DNA of 64,000 nucleotides from Tetragenococcus solitarius NBRC 100494 (GCF_001544195.1 NZ_BCPY01000008.1:1-64000), one strand, 5' to 3'; numbered from the stretch's first letter, positions 28,372 to 39,522 are shown. Numbers and translations are program-made. The notes: generated from the sequence alone by a model not told the origin.

Positions 28372-29706
28372 TTAATTAAAAATAAAATAGCACATTAAGG
28401 GAATGCACAAAACATACATTACCGGATGCACCGCTTTTTCTGCTTTTTCAGTTTTCGTAAATGTTTTAACGGCAACATCTGCTAAAATTCCCGCACTAAT
28501 ACCTGAAGCAATGCCTCCTGTAAAGGCAGTAAACACAACCATTACAAACGGACCAAAGGCCTCCGAAAAATCGGAAAAATCAATATTCGTAATCGAAGAA
28601 ATCATACTATAACCTACAAAAATAAGCACCGGACTCGTCGCAGCATCTGGAATCATTAAAAACAATGGAGAAAACAAAATTGAAACAAAAAACATCACTG
28701 CCGTTGAAACGGAAGTCAAACCAGTTTTTCCGCCTGCTTGTGCGCCTGCAGAAGATTCAACAAAGGTCGAAATCGTTGTACATCCAGCAATTGCGCCGGC
28801 TACTGTCCCAATAGCATCCACTAGAAAAGGACGTTTGATTTCTGGGAGGTTGCCACTGTCATCTAGTAATCCTGCCTTTTGACTGACACCTAGTACTGTC
28901 CCTAATGTAGAAAAGAAATCACCGAAAAAAGCAATGAAAATAAGTACAAGTGTACGGCCATTGAATAAACCATCAAAGTCAAAAGAAAAAGTTAAATGAT
29001 TGATTTCATTAATAGCAGGTACTCCAAATAATTGGTTGGGCACTTGAGTCACTCCAAAAGGGATTCCGATAATTGTTATCGCAATAATGCCAATGAGTAA
29101 TGCCCCTGGCACTTTATAAAGCGTCAAAATAGCAATAAGAACAAGACCTACAATCGCTAAGAAAACATTGGGATCGGAAAAATTGCCTAATCCAATCCCT
29201 TCTTCAAAACTGCCAATCCCTGCATTGCTAAATCCAAAATAAGTGATAAAAAATCCGATAGCAACTGAAATAGAAGCCTTGATATTTTTAGGGATCGCTT
29301 TAACGATAAAGTCTCGAACTCCAAACACTGTTAAAAAGATAAAAATACTACCGCTAATAAGAATAATCGCCATCGCATTACCAAATGAAATCGTCCCGGA
29401 TTGGATTAAGGCACCCAGCATAAAGTTGGTTCCCATAGCTGTAGATAAAGCAAAGGGTAAGTTAGCATACAATCCCATAACCAGCGTAACAATCCCTGAA
29501 ATAAGAGCCGTCATAATAAGTAATGCTGCTTTTGATATGACGACGCCATTTATATCTACAAAATTTGACTCTACTCCAAAACCTATAATAGCGCTCGGCT
29601 GAACAGCCAAAACGTACGCCATCGCCATAAATGTTGTTAAGCCAGCGACAATTTCTGTCTGTACATTTGTATGTCGTTCTTTAATCTTAAAAAAATTATT
29701 CAGCAA
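28372..29706 (-). CDS. NCS2/AzgA-family purine permease
   Basis: 444 residues, mostly hydrophobic, starting with TTG at 29706 behind GGAGGG. ERHTNVQTEIVAGLTTFMAMAYVLAVQPS and TTISTFVESSAGAQAGGKTGLTSV are AzgA (adenine, guanine, hypoxanthine) permease motifs. It is co-directional with adenine deaminase 35 bp downstream, which favours adenine uptake. Confidence 0.92.
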   Translation of the reverse strand: MLNNFFKIKERHTNVQTEIVAGLTTFMAMAYVLAVQPSAIIGFGVESNFVDINGVVISKAALLIMTALISGIVTLVMGLYANLPFALSTAMGTNFMLGALIQSGTISFGNAMAIILISGSIFIFLTVFGVRDFIVKAIPKNIKASISVAIGFFITYFGFSNAGIGSFEEGIGLGNFSDPNVFLAIVGLVLIAILTLYKVPGALLIGIIAITIIGIPFGVTQVPNQLFGVPAINEINHLTFSFDFDGLFNGRTLVLIFIAFFGDFFSTLGTVLGVSQKAGLLDDSGNLPEIKRPFLVDAIGTVAGAIAGCTTISTFVESSAGAQAGGKTGLTSVSTAVMFFVSILFSPLFLMIPDAATSPVLIFVGYSMISSITNIDFSDFSEAFGPFVMVVFTAFTGGIASGISAGILADVAVKTFTKTEKAEKAVHPVMYVLCIPLMCYFIFN

Positions 29707-29751
29707 TCTTTAGCCCTCCAATATAACTAACAATGTAGCTATATTGTATTA

Positions 29752-29812
29752 TTATCGTTCAGCTTTATATAGGGTAAAATTAAAAAAATAGCTAAAAATA
29801 TTTTTATCGTTC
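29752..29812 (-). promoter_or_regulatory. Two direct GAACGATAA motifs upstream of the purine permease
   Basis: GAACGATAA occurs at 29752-29760 and 29804-29812 on the minus strand, 52 bp apart. Both resemble the CCGAAC core of PurR boxes loosely (about 10 of 13). They may be operator sites. No purine riboswitch fold was found in this 294-bp leader. Confidence 0.3.
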
Positions 29813-29939
29813 GTGTTTAAAGAAAATAAGCGATGTACTAGATATAGTTCTATATTTTTTCCGATTAAATGAAAGCTTATAAAAATGTAGTAGCGCCTTT
29901 TATTTCGTTTGCATTTTATCAATGAAAATTAACAAAAAA

Positions 29940-29962
29940 GGTAAGAAAAGACTCTTCTTACC
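29940..29962 (-). terminator. Terminator after the HXXEE gene
   Basis: GGTAAGAA and TTCTTACC form a perfect 8-bp stem. A T-run follows on the minus strand. Confidence 0.75.
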
Positions 29963-30000
29963 TTTGGGTATTACTCTACTATGAATAAAATATTCAAAAA

Positions 30001-30669
30001 TCACTTCTTATTCATTCTTTCAGTGATCACTTTTTTCCAACTATCTCCAGCTCCATATATTTCCTCAGATGCAAATGGATACTTTGAATTTTTGTTTCTC
30101 ATTAAAGCCACCGGAATGCCAAAGACAATACCATAGCCAACAATAGCACCAACTATGCCTAATGTGTAATCCCAGACTGTTGCACCCTGTATAGCTGTAT
30201 AATAAATCATGTAAATACCTATAGGCAAAAAGAGAGTAAGCGCTGTAAAAAGCCCTGGATTATAAATTTTTTTAATGCGCAGTGGCGATATAATGCCATG
30301 AGCCAAGACTTGAATAAAACCTGCTAAACTCTGCGCAAGCGCCAACCAAATTAAATTTGGGAAGAAAATCGGAACAATATAGAAAGTATATGTTGTAAAA
30401 ACATTGTCAAAAAAGCTCAAATTTTGATTAAAAGGGTATCGTTCGTAACCTTCAACCTCACCAAATTGTAAAATATTCGAAACTGCTGGAAACCCTCCCG
30501 GCCAACCATATTCTTCCACCTGATGAGCAAGCATCGCCATAAAACTAAAAACCATGATGACCTGGATGTGTTCAAGATGCACGCTCCCCCAAAGCCCCAT
30601 AAAAAATGATAAAGCAATAAATAATATGCCGCCTATCCAATACCAATATCTACGCCAAATTTTTAACAA
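30001..30669 (-). CDS. HXXEE-domain membrane protein
   Basis: 222 residues starting with TTG behind GAGGGG. The HQVEEYGWPGGF segment gives the HXXEE signature, and about six hydrophobic segments are visible. The family is widespread and of unknown function. It stands alone between the purine and ABC loci. Confidence 0.75.
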   Translation of the reverse strand: MLKIWRRYWYWIGGILFIALSFFMGLWGSVHLEHIQVIMVFSFMAMLAHQVEEYGWPGGFPAVSNILQFGEVEGYERYPFNQNLSFFDNVFTTYTFYIVPIFFPNLIWLALAQSLAGFIQVLAHGIISPLRIKKIYNPGLFTALTLFLPIGIYMIYYTAIQGATVWDYTLGIVGAIVGYGIVFGIPVALMRNKNSKYPFASEEIYGAGDSWKKVITERMNKK

Positions 30670-30895
30670 TTTCTTTCCCCTCTTTAATAATTAGTTATCC
30701 ATTCAATTTTGTTAACAATTATCTATTGTTTAATCTATTTTTCCCAATTTCTAAAATGCAAAAGTTGTTCATATTTTTTGTTGGAGATTGCCTAAATTAT
30801 AATTTGAATAAGCAAACAGAAAAGCCCCCCATAAATCGCTCATAAAATTTACTGGAGGACTGGCTCTAGTGCATTATTTTTTAATATGCTAGCTT

Positions 30896-32341
30896 TTAAA
30901 GTGGTAAATCTTTACGAGTAAATATTATTCCACTTGCAGCATACAATACTACAGGAATTACCGCTAGCACACCCATTTGAACAAGAAAATCGCCATCTGC
31001 TAGGATTTCACTGGTATTATATAAGGTTGTAATTGTGAAATACTTCAAATCCTCTAAGTTTTCACTTTGTTCGATCACAATATTTAAAATAAAGAATGCT
31101 AATGGCAAGCCTCCGCCCAAAGCCATTGCCGTATTTGAACGATTGAACAAGGTGCTTGCAAAAAAGGAAATGCTACCCATAGCTAAGACTAATAGACAAG
31201 AACCTAAAATCAACCAGCCATAAGTTTCAAGATCAAATTCTGTTCCTTCATCAGAGCTTATAGCCGAATTAACCATTGATTCATCGATCAAGTTTGACAA
31301 GTCATCTTTAGAGACGCCCGTTGCTTTTGCGGCTGCGCTTAAAGCACTGTCATTTTTCATCAAGCTCATATTGTCATCCACAGTTGAAGAACTTACATCC
31401 AACTCGTTTTCTGTGACTTCTTTAGCCGTAGATAAAATAGCAGAGGGGTCCATTTGTTCATTATCAGCTTGCTTATTGTCCTCTTCTTTTTCTTGCTCGT
31501 CGACCAAATCATTCACATAATCACGATATTCATTAATGTTCATGCCCAGTGGTTTTCCACCTTCTTGTAAGGCATCTTTATCATTTAAAATCATACCAGG
31601 TTTATCCGCTAACTCGTCTGTCGTGATTTCGATATCATCATGATCCATATCGTCATCATCGTCATATTTGTCTTCGCGAGTCTTCGTAATTTCGTCTGAA
31701 GCTTTGTCCAGGCTATCGCGTTTCATCGCTTCATCTAGATACTTGCTGTAAGCTGTTGTATCCATTCCCCGCGCATCAGCGCCCGCTTGCAGTGCATAGT
31801 CGTCATCTTGAATCATATAGAGGTTATCACGTACATAAGAAGGATCTCGGTCGAGTGATTCCGCCGCTTCTTCCACATCTTCTGTGATTGCATTGCCCGA
31901 AAGATTGTGATTGATAATTTCTGTTGCGCCCATCCCGGCTCCAGCAACAATGACAAACATTAGTATAATTGAACCGATCATATAAATCATTTTAGTAAAA
32001 ATCACTGTACCACGCTTAATCGGGGTGGATAAGGTATAGGCCATTAAGCCACTATCAACTTCATTTACCACTAAATTGTTGGCAGTAAAAATAACATAGA
32101 TTGTTCCAAGTAAAAGGGCTGGCATTCTAAAGAACATTTCTAAGCTGCCAAGTAAAGAGCTAAAGCCAGAAATTGTCGAACCAAAGGCAGTTCCCTCAGC
32201 TGCACTAGCGATTTGGCCGATATCATCGGCATCAAAACTTGCAATAAAAAAGGTTAAGAGTACACTCATAACAATAGTGATGATTAACCATAAAGGACCG
32301 TTGCTACGTACACTCTGTTTGAATATGGGTTTACTAAACAT
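30896..32341 (-). CDS. ABC-2-type exporter permease with a large acidic repeat insertion
   Basis: About 481 residues. The ATG at 32341 follows AAGGAGG and overlaps the stop of the upstream ATPase gene. N-terminal membrane segments (about 15-35, 70-90, 115-140) and C-terminal ones (about 375-395, 405-425, 455-475) are typical. Between them lies a hydrophilic region of about 230 residues, rich in Asp and Glu. It contains three related modules near residues 167-206, 243-282 and 317-356, each of the form D-x-x-AL-x-x-G...G(M/V)...Y/L. The region would sit in an extracellular loop. The insertion is not a usual permease feature. Confidence 0.85.
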   Translation of the reverse strand: MFSKPIFKQSVRSNGPLWLIITIVMSVLLTFFIASFDADDIGQIASAAEGTAFGSTISGFSSLLGSLEMFFRMPALLLGTIYVIFTANNLVVNEVDSGLMAYTLSTPIKRGTVIFTKMIYMIGSIILMFVIVAGAGMGATEIINHNLSGNAITEDVEEAAESLDRDPSYVRDNLYMIQDDDYALQAGADARGMDTTAYSKYLDEAMKRDSLDKASDEITKTREDKYDDDDDMDHDDIEITTDELADKPGMILNDKDALQEGGKPLGMNINEYRDYVNDLVDEQEKEEDNKQADNEQMDPSAILSTAKEVTENELDVSSSTVDDNMSLMKNDSALSAAAKATGVSKDDLSNLIDESMVNSAISSDEGTEFDLETYGWLILGSCLLVLAMGSISFFASTLFNRSNTAMALGGGLPLAFFILNIVIEQSENLEDLKYFTITTLYNTSEILADGDFLVQMGVLAVIPVVLYAASGIIFTRKDLPL

Positions 32342-33236
32342 GATTAACTTCCTCCTTAAACACGTTGGTGAAGTAGTCTTCAAAATTACGCTTAATTTCC
32401 TTAAAGAACAAAACATCGTAATGTTGAAGATCATCCATCAATCGATTGATATCTTGATCATTGATATTGATTTTTAATTGTAGGTCTTCTTCTTTTACAT
32501 CAGTAAATGTGTAATCCAATGCTTGGAATTGTTGAAAACTTTCTTGCGTTTTAAATTCCAACTTATACGTTTTATCCTTACTATGAAGAAGATCGTTCAT
32601 CGTCAATTGGTCGATAATCCGACCATCTTTGATCATCGCGACACGGTCACAGGTTTGTTCGATTTCTTCAAAAATATGACTGGATAAAAAGACCGTATGT
32701 CCCAGCTTTTTTTCTTCTTTAATCAAATCAATGAATACATCCCGCATTAAAGGATCCAGACCAGTAGAAGGTTCATCTAAAATCAGTACATCCGAACCTA
32801 AGCAAAAGGCTGCAGCCAAAGCTGTTTTCTGTTTCATGCCTTTACTCATAGTTTTTAATCCTGCTGTATAATCCAGTTGCAATCTCTCACAAATTTCTTT
32901 ACAACGCTCCCAACTGCCGCGGCCTGCTTTTTCTATTTGTCGTTTTAAGAAGGTTTCGCCTGTTTTATCAGCGGGAAAATTGATTTCACCAGGAACATAA
33001 CTAACAAATTGCTTAATTCGCGCACTATTTTTCTGACAGTCATTGCCATTAATGAACGCTTGGCCACTACTAGGCTTGATAAACCCCATCATTTGGCGAA
33101 TCGTCGTGGTCTTTCCTGCGCCATTAATACCCACTAGACCAAACGTTTCTCCCTGTTCGATGGAAAGAGAAATATCAAATACGCCGCGATCTTGGCCATA
33201 ATCTTTGGTTAAGTTTTCTAAATCAATGTACGCCAT
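32334..33236 (-). CDS. ABC transporter ATP-binding protein, second subunit
   Basis: 300 residues. Walker A GINGAGKTTTIRQ, the signature-like region MSKGMKQKTALAAAFC, Walker B DVLILDEPSTGLDP and the H-loop SSHIFEE are present. It is a paralogue of the neighbouring ATPase, with which it overlaps by 14 bp. The signature is the degenerate SKGMKQK type common in exporters of the drug/antibiotic class. Confidence 0.93.
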   Translation of the reverse strand: MAYIDLENLTKDYGQDRGVFDISLSIEQGETFGLVGINGAGKTTTIRQMMGFIKPSSGQAFINGNDCQKNSARIKQFVSYVPGEINFPADKTGETFLKRQIEKAGRGSWERCKEICERLQLDYTAGLKTMSKGMKQKTALAAAFCLGSDVLILDEPSTGLDPLMRDVFIDLIKEEKKLGHTVFLSSHIFEEIEQTCDRVAMIKDGRIIDQLTMNDLLHSKDKTYKLEFKTQESFQQFQALDYTFTDVKEEDLQLKININDQDINRLMDDLQHYDVLFFKEIKRNFEDYFTNVFKEEVNHV

Positions 33237-34161
33237 GGCTTAACACCTCTTCTCCTGCTGAAACACTCTTATTTGTGTCATAGAAATTCATAAAGTAATC
33301 TTCTAGTGAAAACTTCATTTCAGTAATAAAGTTCAGCTGATATTGACTCAATTCAGTAAACAAATCCTTAATATTTTCATCTTTGATCTCTATTTTTACT
33401 TGGTTTTGACTCGATCGTTTCACTGTGATATTTAATTGACTATCTTCTACAAAACGTTGATATTCATTTTCATCGACAAATTCTACTTTATAGGTTTTAT
33501 TTTCATTTTTGCGAATATCATCAGCAACCACCGTTGAAACGACTTCGCCTTCTTTGATAATTGCGATGCGGTCGCAAGTCGCATCCACTTCACTAAAAAT
33601 ATGACTGGATAAAAGAATCGACTTACCCGCTCTTTTTTCTTCTAAAAGAAATTCGATAAATCGTTCTTGCATAACCGGATCCAAGCCACTGGTAGGTTCG
33701 TCTAAAACCAAAATATCTGGGTCGTGCATAAAAGCAGTGACAATCGCTACTTTACGTCTAGTTCCTAGGCTCATCGTGTCCAACTTAGGTGAAACATCTA
33801 GCTCAAACATATCAATCAAATGATTGGTTTTTGTCATGTCTGAAATATGACGCTCTTTAGCCATAAAATCAATGAAAGCAGTTCCTGTCATATTTTTAGG
33901 AAAAGCTAATTCACCTGGTAAATAGCCAACTTCTCGTTTAATTGCAGCTGCATCTTTCCAAGAATCTTTACTGGAGACCTTGATTGTTCCCGACTGTGGT
34001 TTTGAAAAGCCCATTAAATGCCGGATCGTTGTGGTTTTACCTGCGCCATTCGGCCCTAAAAAGCCAAATACTTCACCTTGTTCAACTGCAAAGGTGACAT
34101 CAAAGACACCGCGATGATAACCATAATCTTTTGTTAGCTGGTTTACTTCAATAACTGGCAT
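33223..34161 (-). CDS. ABC transporter ATP-binding protein, first subunit
   Basis: 312 residues. Walker A GPNGAGKTTTIRH, signature region MSLGTRRKVAIVTAF, Walker B DILVLDEPTSGLDP and H-loop SSHIFSE are present. It is the first gene of the three-gene exporter operon and is divergent from a TetR gene. Probably exports a toxic compound; cargo unknown. Confidence 0.93.
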   Translation of the reverse strand: MPVIEVNQLTKDYGYHRGVFDVTFAVEQGEVFGFLGPNGAGKTTTIRHLMGFSKPQSGTIKVSSKDSWKDAAAIKREVGYLPGELAFPKNMTGTAFIDFMAKERHISDMTKTNHLIDMFELDVSPKLDTMSLGTRRKVAIVTAFMHDPDILVLDEPTSGLDPVMQERFIEFLLEEKRAGKSILLSSHIFSEVDATCDRIAIIKEGEVVSTVVADDIRKNENKTYKVEFVDENEYQRFVEDSQLNITVKRSSQNQVKIEIKDENIKDLFTELSQYQLNFITEMKFSLEDYFMNFYDTNKSVSAGEEVLSHGVH

Positions 34162-34300
34162 GCTAAAACTATCCTTTCTTTTTAATTACATCTCTTTGTT
34201 ATAAATATTTCTTCATAAGGTTTTTAAGAAGAACTAGGATAACAAGAGCAACATTCTATTTGTAATAAACATGATTGGATCAATCCATTTCAATTTTTAA

Positions 34301-34314
34301 TAAACTTTTGTTTA
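34301..34314. promoter_or_regulatory. Candidate TetR operator
   Basis: TAAACTTTTGTTTA is an inverted repeat (TAAAC, four bases, GTTTA) in the divergent TetR/ABC intergenic region. It lies just upstream of a TATAAT box at about 34323 for the TetR gene. Operator role is inferred from position. Confidence 0.4.
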
Positions 34315-34386
34315 CTATCGCAGTATAATTAGATTACAACCAACAAAAATGACTAAAAAATTTATTATTTACAAAGGAGCCTTGAC

Positions 34387-34974
34387 ATGACAAAGAAAAT
34401 AGATTTACGAATAAAAAAAACAGACCATGCGCTAAAGCAAGCCTTTTGGAAGTTACTATTATCGGAAGGGTTTACAAAAATTACTGTACAACAGATTCTT
34501 GATGAAGCTAAGGTTAATCGTGCCACCTTCTATAAATACTATGACAATAAAGGGAAGCTGCTTGATGCAGTAGGAAATGATCTGCTATCACAATTTAAAG
34601 AAAATAGCGAAATAGCCCGTGCAAAAATTTTGGCCGACACTTCTGAAGATGAACAACTACAAATTTATTATCAACAGATGGTAAAATTTATCTATCAAAA
34701 TGGCACAAAATTTTTGACTTTAATAGGTCCTGACGGTGACCCTTCTTTTGCAAATAAATTAGCTGTTGCAGATGAAACTATTATAAAACAAAACAATCTT
34801 TTTGCGCGTTTATCCATTCCTCAACATTATGCTCTTGCAGCCGTTAGAGGAATTGCCATTAATTTAATCACTGAATGGGTTCGCTCAGACTTTCATGAAA
34901 CGCCTGAAGAATTCATCGATATTATCGATCGTATTCTTTCGCCCATCATCTTAGAACACACTGTTTTTTCTTGA
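34387..34974 (+). CDS. TetR-family regulator
   Basis: 195 residues. The N-terminal helix-turn-helix reads GFTKITVQQILDEAKVNRATFYKYYDNKGKLLDAV. The C-terminal ligand domain is of the TetR_C type seen in low-GC Gram-positives. AAAGGAG precedes the ATG. Being divergent from the ABC operon, it is probably its repressor. Confidence 0.92.
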   Translation: MTKKIDLRIKKTDHALKQAFWKLLLSEGFTKITVQQILDEAKVNRATFYKYYDNKGKLLDAVGNDLLSQFKENSEIARAKILADTSEDEQLQIYYQQMVKFIYQNGTKFLTLIGPDGDPSFANKLAVADETIIKQNNLFARLSIPQHYALAAVRGIAINLITEWVRSDFHETPEEFIDIIDRILSPIILEHTVFS

Positions 34975-35016
34975 AAAACCGAAAAGCTTTTATGATTTTA
35001 CTAAAACATAAAAAGA

Positions 35017-35095
35017 CCCGCCAGCGGGTAACTGGCGGGAAAGGAGTTAAAAAATGAAAAAGTGTTTTAGGGTTGTTTCGTTGGTACACTTATAA
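35017..35095 (+). other. GC-rich hairpin, strong SD and 13-codon reading frame
   Basis: CCCGCCAG (35017-35024) and CTGGCGGG (35032-35039) form a perfect stem. AAAGGAG follows at once, then ATG at 35054 and a 13-codon frame MKKCFRVVSLVHL ending at 35095. The frame has an ideal start signal yet leads to no downstream gene on this strand. It may be a small translated RNA, a regulatory peptide, or an RNA element whose function is not coding. Confidence 0.4.
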
Positions 35096-35179
35096 TGTAC
35101 CTATAAAAAGTGAATAAATTATGACGATTTTCTTTTTTAATTTTAAAAAAGAAATGAATAATTCTTTTCTATTAAATAT

Positions 35180-36019
35180 CTAGACACTTTTATTCATCAA
35201 GCGGTTAATATGAACCCCTAAGTAAGCGACTTCCTCTTCTGATATCGTTTTGTCATACATCTTAGATAAATAATCCTGAACTTTAATCCCAACTTCCATT
35301 GCTGACGGGTAGAGTGTCCACATTTGTTTATATAATTCGCTTCCACCTTCATCATCCATCAATTTGCCGGTATAAAATCGTTCCACAAAATATTTCACAT
35401 GGGTAATAAAGCGAAGGTAATGCACAGAATTTTCATCAACTTCAGTTTGGATAGAATATCTGACCATGTTCACAATCCCACCAATCATTTTAGCAGACGC
35501 TAAGCTATCTGTTGACTCATCCTCTGACTGAGCATTAATCAAATGAAAGGCAATATTGGCTGCTTCTTCTTGAGGGAGTACCACATCAAAATATTGATTG
35601 ATGATTTTTACCGCTTGCGTGCTCACCGCATATTCTTTCGGATAATAATTTTTGATCTCCCAATACAAACGATTGGCAATATTGATGCCACTTTGATAAC
35701 GATCCAGTGCAAAGTGAAGGTGATCGGTTAAAGTTAGAAAAATGTTATTATTTAATTTCGTATCTAATTGCTCTTCAGCTAATGCAACAATTTTTTTAGT
35801 TAATTCAAAAAAAGCTAAAGGGATATCATCAATTAATTCAAGGATATATTCATTTTTACTTTCATTTAAAGGAATAAATATTTTATCAACATCATTTTCA
35901 TCAATCAACTCTTCTTTTTTTCGAGAAAAACCAATCCCTTTTCCTAAAACAATCATTTCTGAACCATCTTTATCAGCTAACACGACACTAGAATTTAGTA
36001 CTTTCTTGACAATTAGCAC
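35180..36019 (-). CDS. licT: Transcription antiterminator of the BglG/LicT family
   Basis: 279 residues starting with GTG at 36019 behind GGAGG. The N-terminal RNA-binding CAT domain (about 1-55, VLNSSVVLADKDGSEMIVLGKGIGF) is followed by two PRD domains with the expected histidines, e.g. LTDHLHFALDR and ANIAFHLINAQ. It binds the RAT hairpin upstream of the PTS gene and prevents termination when beta-glucosides are present. Third gene of the operon. Confidence 0.95.
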   Translation of the reverse strand: MLIVKKVLNSSVVLADKDGSEMIVLGKGIGFSRKKEELIDENDVDKIFIPLNESKNEYILELIDDIPLAFFELTKKIVALAEEQLDTKLNNNIFLTLTDHLHFALDRYQSGINIANRLYWEIKNYYPKEYAVSTQAVKIINQYFDVVLPQEEAANIAFHLINAQSEDESTDSLASAKMIGGIVNMVRYSIQTEVDENSVHYLRFITHVKYFVERFYTGKLMDDEGGSELYKQMWTLYPSAMEVGIKVQDYLSKMYDKTISEEEVAYLGVHINRLMNKSV

Positions 36020-36036
36020 TTTAATTCCTCCTAGTC

Positions 36037-37509
<1,473 letters not shown>

Positions 37510-37529
37510 CTATATCTCTCCTCTATCTA

Positions 37530-39371
37530 TTATGTTAATTGGCTAACGGTTAACAAGGGTTCATCGGATGAAATATTTCCACCTTTCACAGATGGTTTTA
37601 TTTCAAAATTATTGTTGGTAATCACACAGATAACAGTCGCTTCGAATCCTTCATTCTTTATTTTATCTATATCAAATGTAACTAATTTTTGCCCTTGTTT
37701 TACTCGGTCCCCTTGCTTCACAAATGATTGAAATCCTTTCCCCTCCATTTTGACAGTATCCACACCGATATGCAAAAGTAACTCTGCGCCATTGTCTGTT
37801 TTCAACCCCAAAGCATGGTTAGTCTCGAATATCATTGTAATTTCTCCCGCTACAGGGGCCGTTAATTCCCCTTCTGTGGGCTCAACTGCAATCCCATCGC
37901 CAACTAAACCACTAGAAAACACCTCATCTTTTACTTGTGATAAAGGTAGAACTTCGCCTTTTATCGGACTCTTCAATATCACATCTTTGGTTTCGTTAAT
38001 CACCTCATCATCGTTTTCTTCTTTTAATACTTCATCTTTATACAGAAAAATAGCAAAAATGAAAGCCGCTACAAACGAAAGCCCCAGTGTCGCAAAAGCC
38101 CATACGATGTTCATAGTGTTTTGCGGATTGATAAACATTGTAATACTAGCAAGGCCCGGGCCGACAACAGCAAAGGCTTCAAGTACCATTAAACCACTAA
38201 AAGAACCTCCGATAATGCTAGCTAAAACCACGCTATATAATACTTTTTTGTGTAAAATCGTCACCCCATATAAAGCAGGTTCAGTAATCCCAAAAAGAGC
38301 AGATATCCCTGCCGAAATCGCAGTCGGTTTTAACCGCTTATCCTTGGTCTTTAAAGCCACCGCAAAGCAAGCACCTGATTCCGCAATATTATGCGCTAAT
38401 GAAGCTGGCATATACAATGATTCTTTGCCTAACTCACTCATTGAGCTAATGGCGTATGGAATCATGGCTTTATGCATACCCGTCACAACCATAAATGGTA
38501 GAATTCCGGCTAATATACCCGTAGCTACCCACCCAAAATGACTATATAACCAAATAATTGCTGAAGAAAATAGTGTCCCAAAATTATAACCTAGTGGACC
38601 TAGAATGAGTAGCGAAATAGGCACTGTAATTAGCAAACTCATCATTGGTACAAAGAACACTCGGATTGATTTAGGTGTAATTTTATTAAATCCTTTTTCC
38701 AACTGTGCATAAAATAACACTGTCAAGATCGCTGGAAATACTTGCGAACTATAATCAATTTCCTGAATATTAAGTGATAAAAAATCTGCTCCATTAGAAA
38801 TCAATTCTCCCATACCCGGCAATAACAAAGCTCCTACCGCAGATACAGCAACAAGCGGGTTGACTTTTAATTTATTGGCTGATGTTACTGCAACTAAGAT
38901 GGGTAGAAAATATAATGGCGCTGTACCTACATTATCTAAAATTTGATAAGTAGAACTTCCATCATCCATTACACCAATCGCTGCTAGCAAAAGCAGAATA
39001 GATTTAAGAACACCGCCGCCTGCGATTGCCGGGACTAACGGCTGAAAGACTGCAATAATAAAATCAAGTATCGTACTCCCAATACTTCTTTTTTGTGCTG
39101 GCTTATCTTGGGCATCTTCGTAAGAAATATTCCCCACAATATTGTTTACTTCATTATAAACTTCAATAACATCATTACCGATAATAATCTGATACTGAAC
39201 ATTTTTGCGTACACCCAGCACCCCATCAATTTTTTCTAGAGTTGTAATATCCGCTTTGCTATCGTCTTTTAAAGTAATTCTTAAGCGGGTCGAGCAATGA
39301 TTTAAAAGTGAAATATTCTCTTTGCCGCCAAGTGCAACAACAATTTCTTTTGCCGTTTTTTTGTAATCCAT
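37530..39371 (-). CDS. bglP: Beta-glucoside PTS IIABC (BglP/BglF-like)
   Basis: About 613 residues. Domain order is IIB (about 1-90, phosphocysteine in LLNHCSTRLRITLKD), IIC (about 105-460) and IIA (about 480-610, with the His motif LLLHIGVDTVKMEG). This matches the bgl family. The ATG at 39371 is chosen because GGAGGGGATCTT stands before it; the open frame upstream runs back through the RAT leader and is not coding. First gene of the operon. Confidence 0.95.
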   Translation of the reverse strand: MDYKKTAKEIVVALGGKENISLLNHCSTRLRITLKDDSKADITTLEKIDGVLGVRKNVQYQIIIGNDVIEVYNEVNNIVGNISYEDAQDKPAQKRSIGSTILDFIIAVFQPLVPAIAGGGVLKSILLLLAAIGVMDDGSSTYQILDNVGTAPLYFLPILVAVTSANKLKVNPLVAVSAVGALLLPGMGELISNGADFLSLNIQEIDYSSQVFPAILTVLFYAQLEKGFNKITPKSIRVFFVPMMSLLITVPISLLILGPLGYNFGTLFSSAIIWLYSHFGWVATGILAGILPFMVVTGMHKAMIPYAISSMSELGKESLYMPASLAHNIAESGACFAVALKTKDKRLKPTAISAGISALFGITEPALYGVTILHKKVLYSVVLASIIGGSFSGLMVLEAFAVVGPGLASITMFINPQNTMNIVWAFATLGLSFVAAFIFAIFLYKDEVLKEENDDEVINETKDVILKSPIKGEVLPLSQVKDEVFSSGLVGDGIAVEPTEGELTAPVAGEITMIFETNHALGLKTDNGAELLLHIGVDTVKMEGKGFQSFVKQGDRVKQGQKLVTFDIDKIKNEGFEATVICVITNNNFEIKPSVKGGNISSDEPLLTVSQLT

Positions 39372-39409
39372 AAGATCCCCTCCATTTTTATTTAAGTATT
39401 TAGCTAAAT

Positions 39410-39487
39410 AAAAAAAGGCAGAACCAAATATACTAGGAAGTCTCTTCCTAATATAAAAGGTCCTGCCTGCACTACCAGTCACATGCC
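39410..39487 (-). promoter_or_regulatory. RAT antiterminator and overlapping terminator of the bgl operon
   Basis: On the minus strand a 29-base RAT-like element (39459-39487) contains ACTGGTAGTGCAGGCAGGACC, close to the LicT-type RAT consensus. Its 3' part is also the left arm of a terminator (GGCAGGACC with GGTTCTGCC, 39417-39467), followed by seven T. The two structures exclude each other, as in known LicT switches. Confidence 0.85.
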
Positions 39488-39522
39488 TGTATTTAACTGC
39501 TTTCAATCTAACATATTCCGTC

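Noticed and set aside
29707-30000. Purine riboswitch before the AzgA permease
   Set aside because: The conserved loop and junction sequences of purine riboswitches are absent.
37750-38541. 263-codon frame on the plus strand opposite the bgl PTS gene
   Set aside because: It is antisense to the clear IIABC gene, has no ribosome binding site and no recognisable domain.
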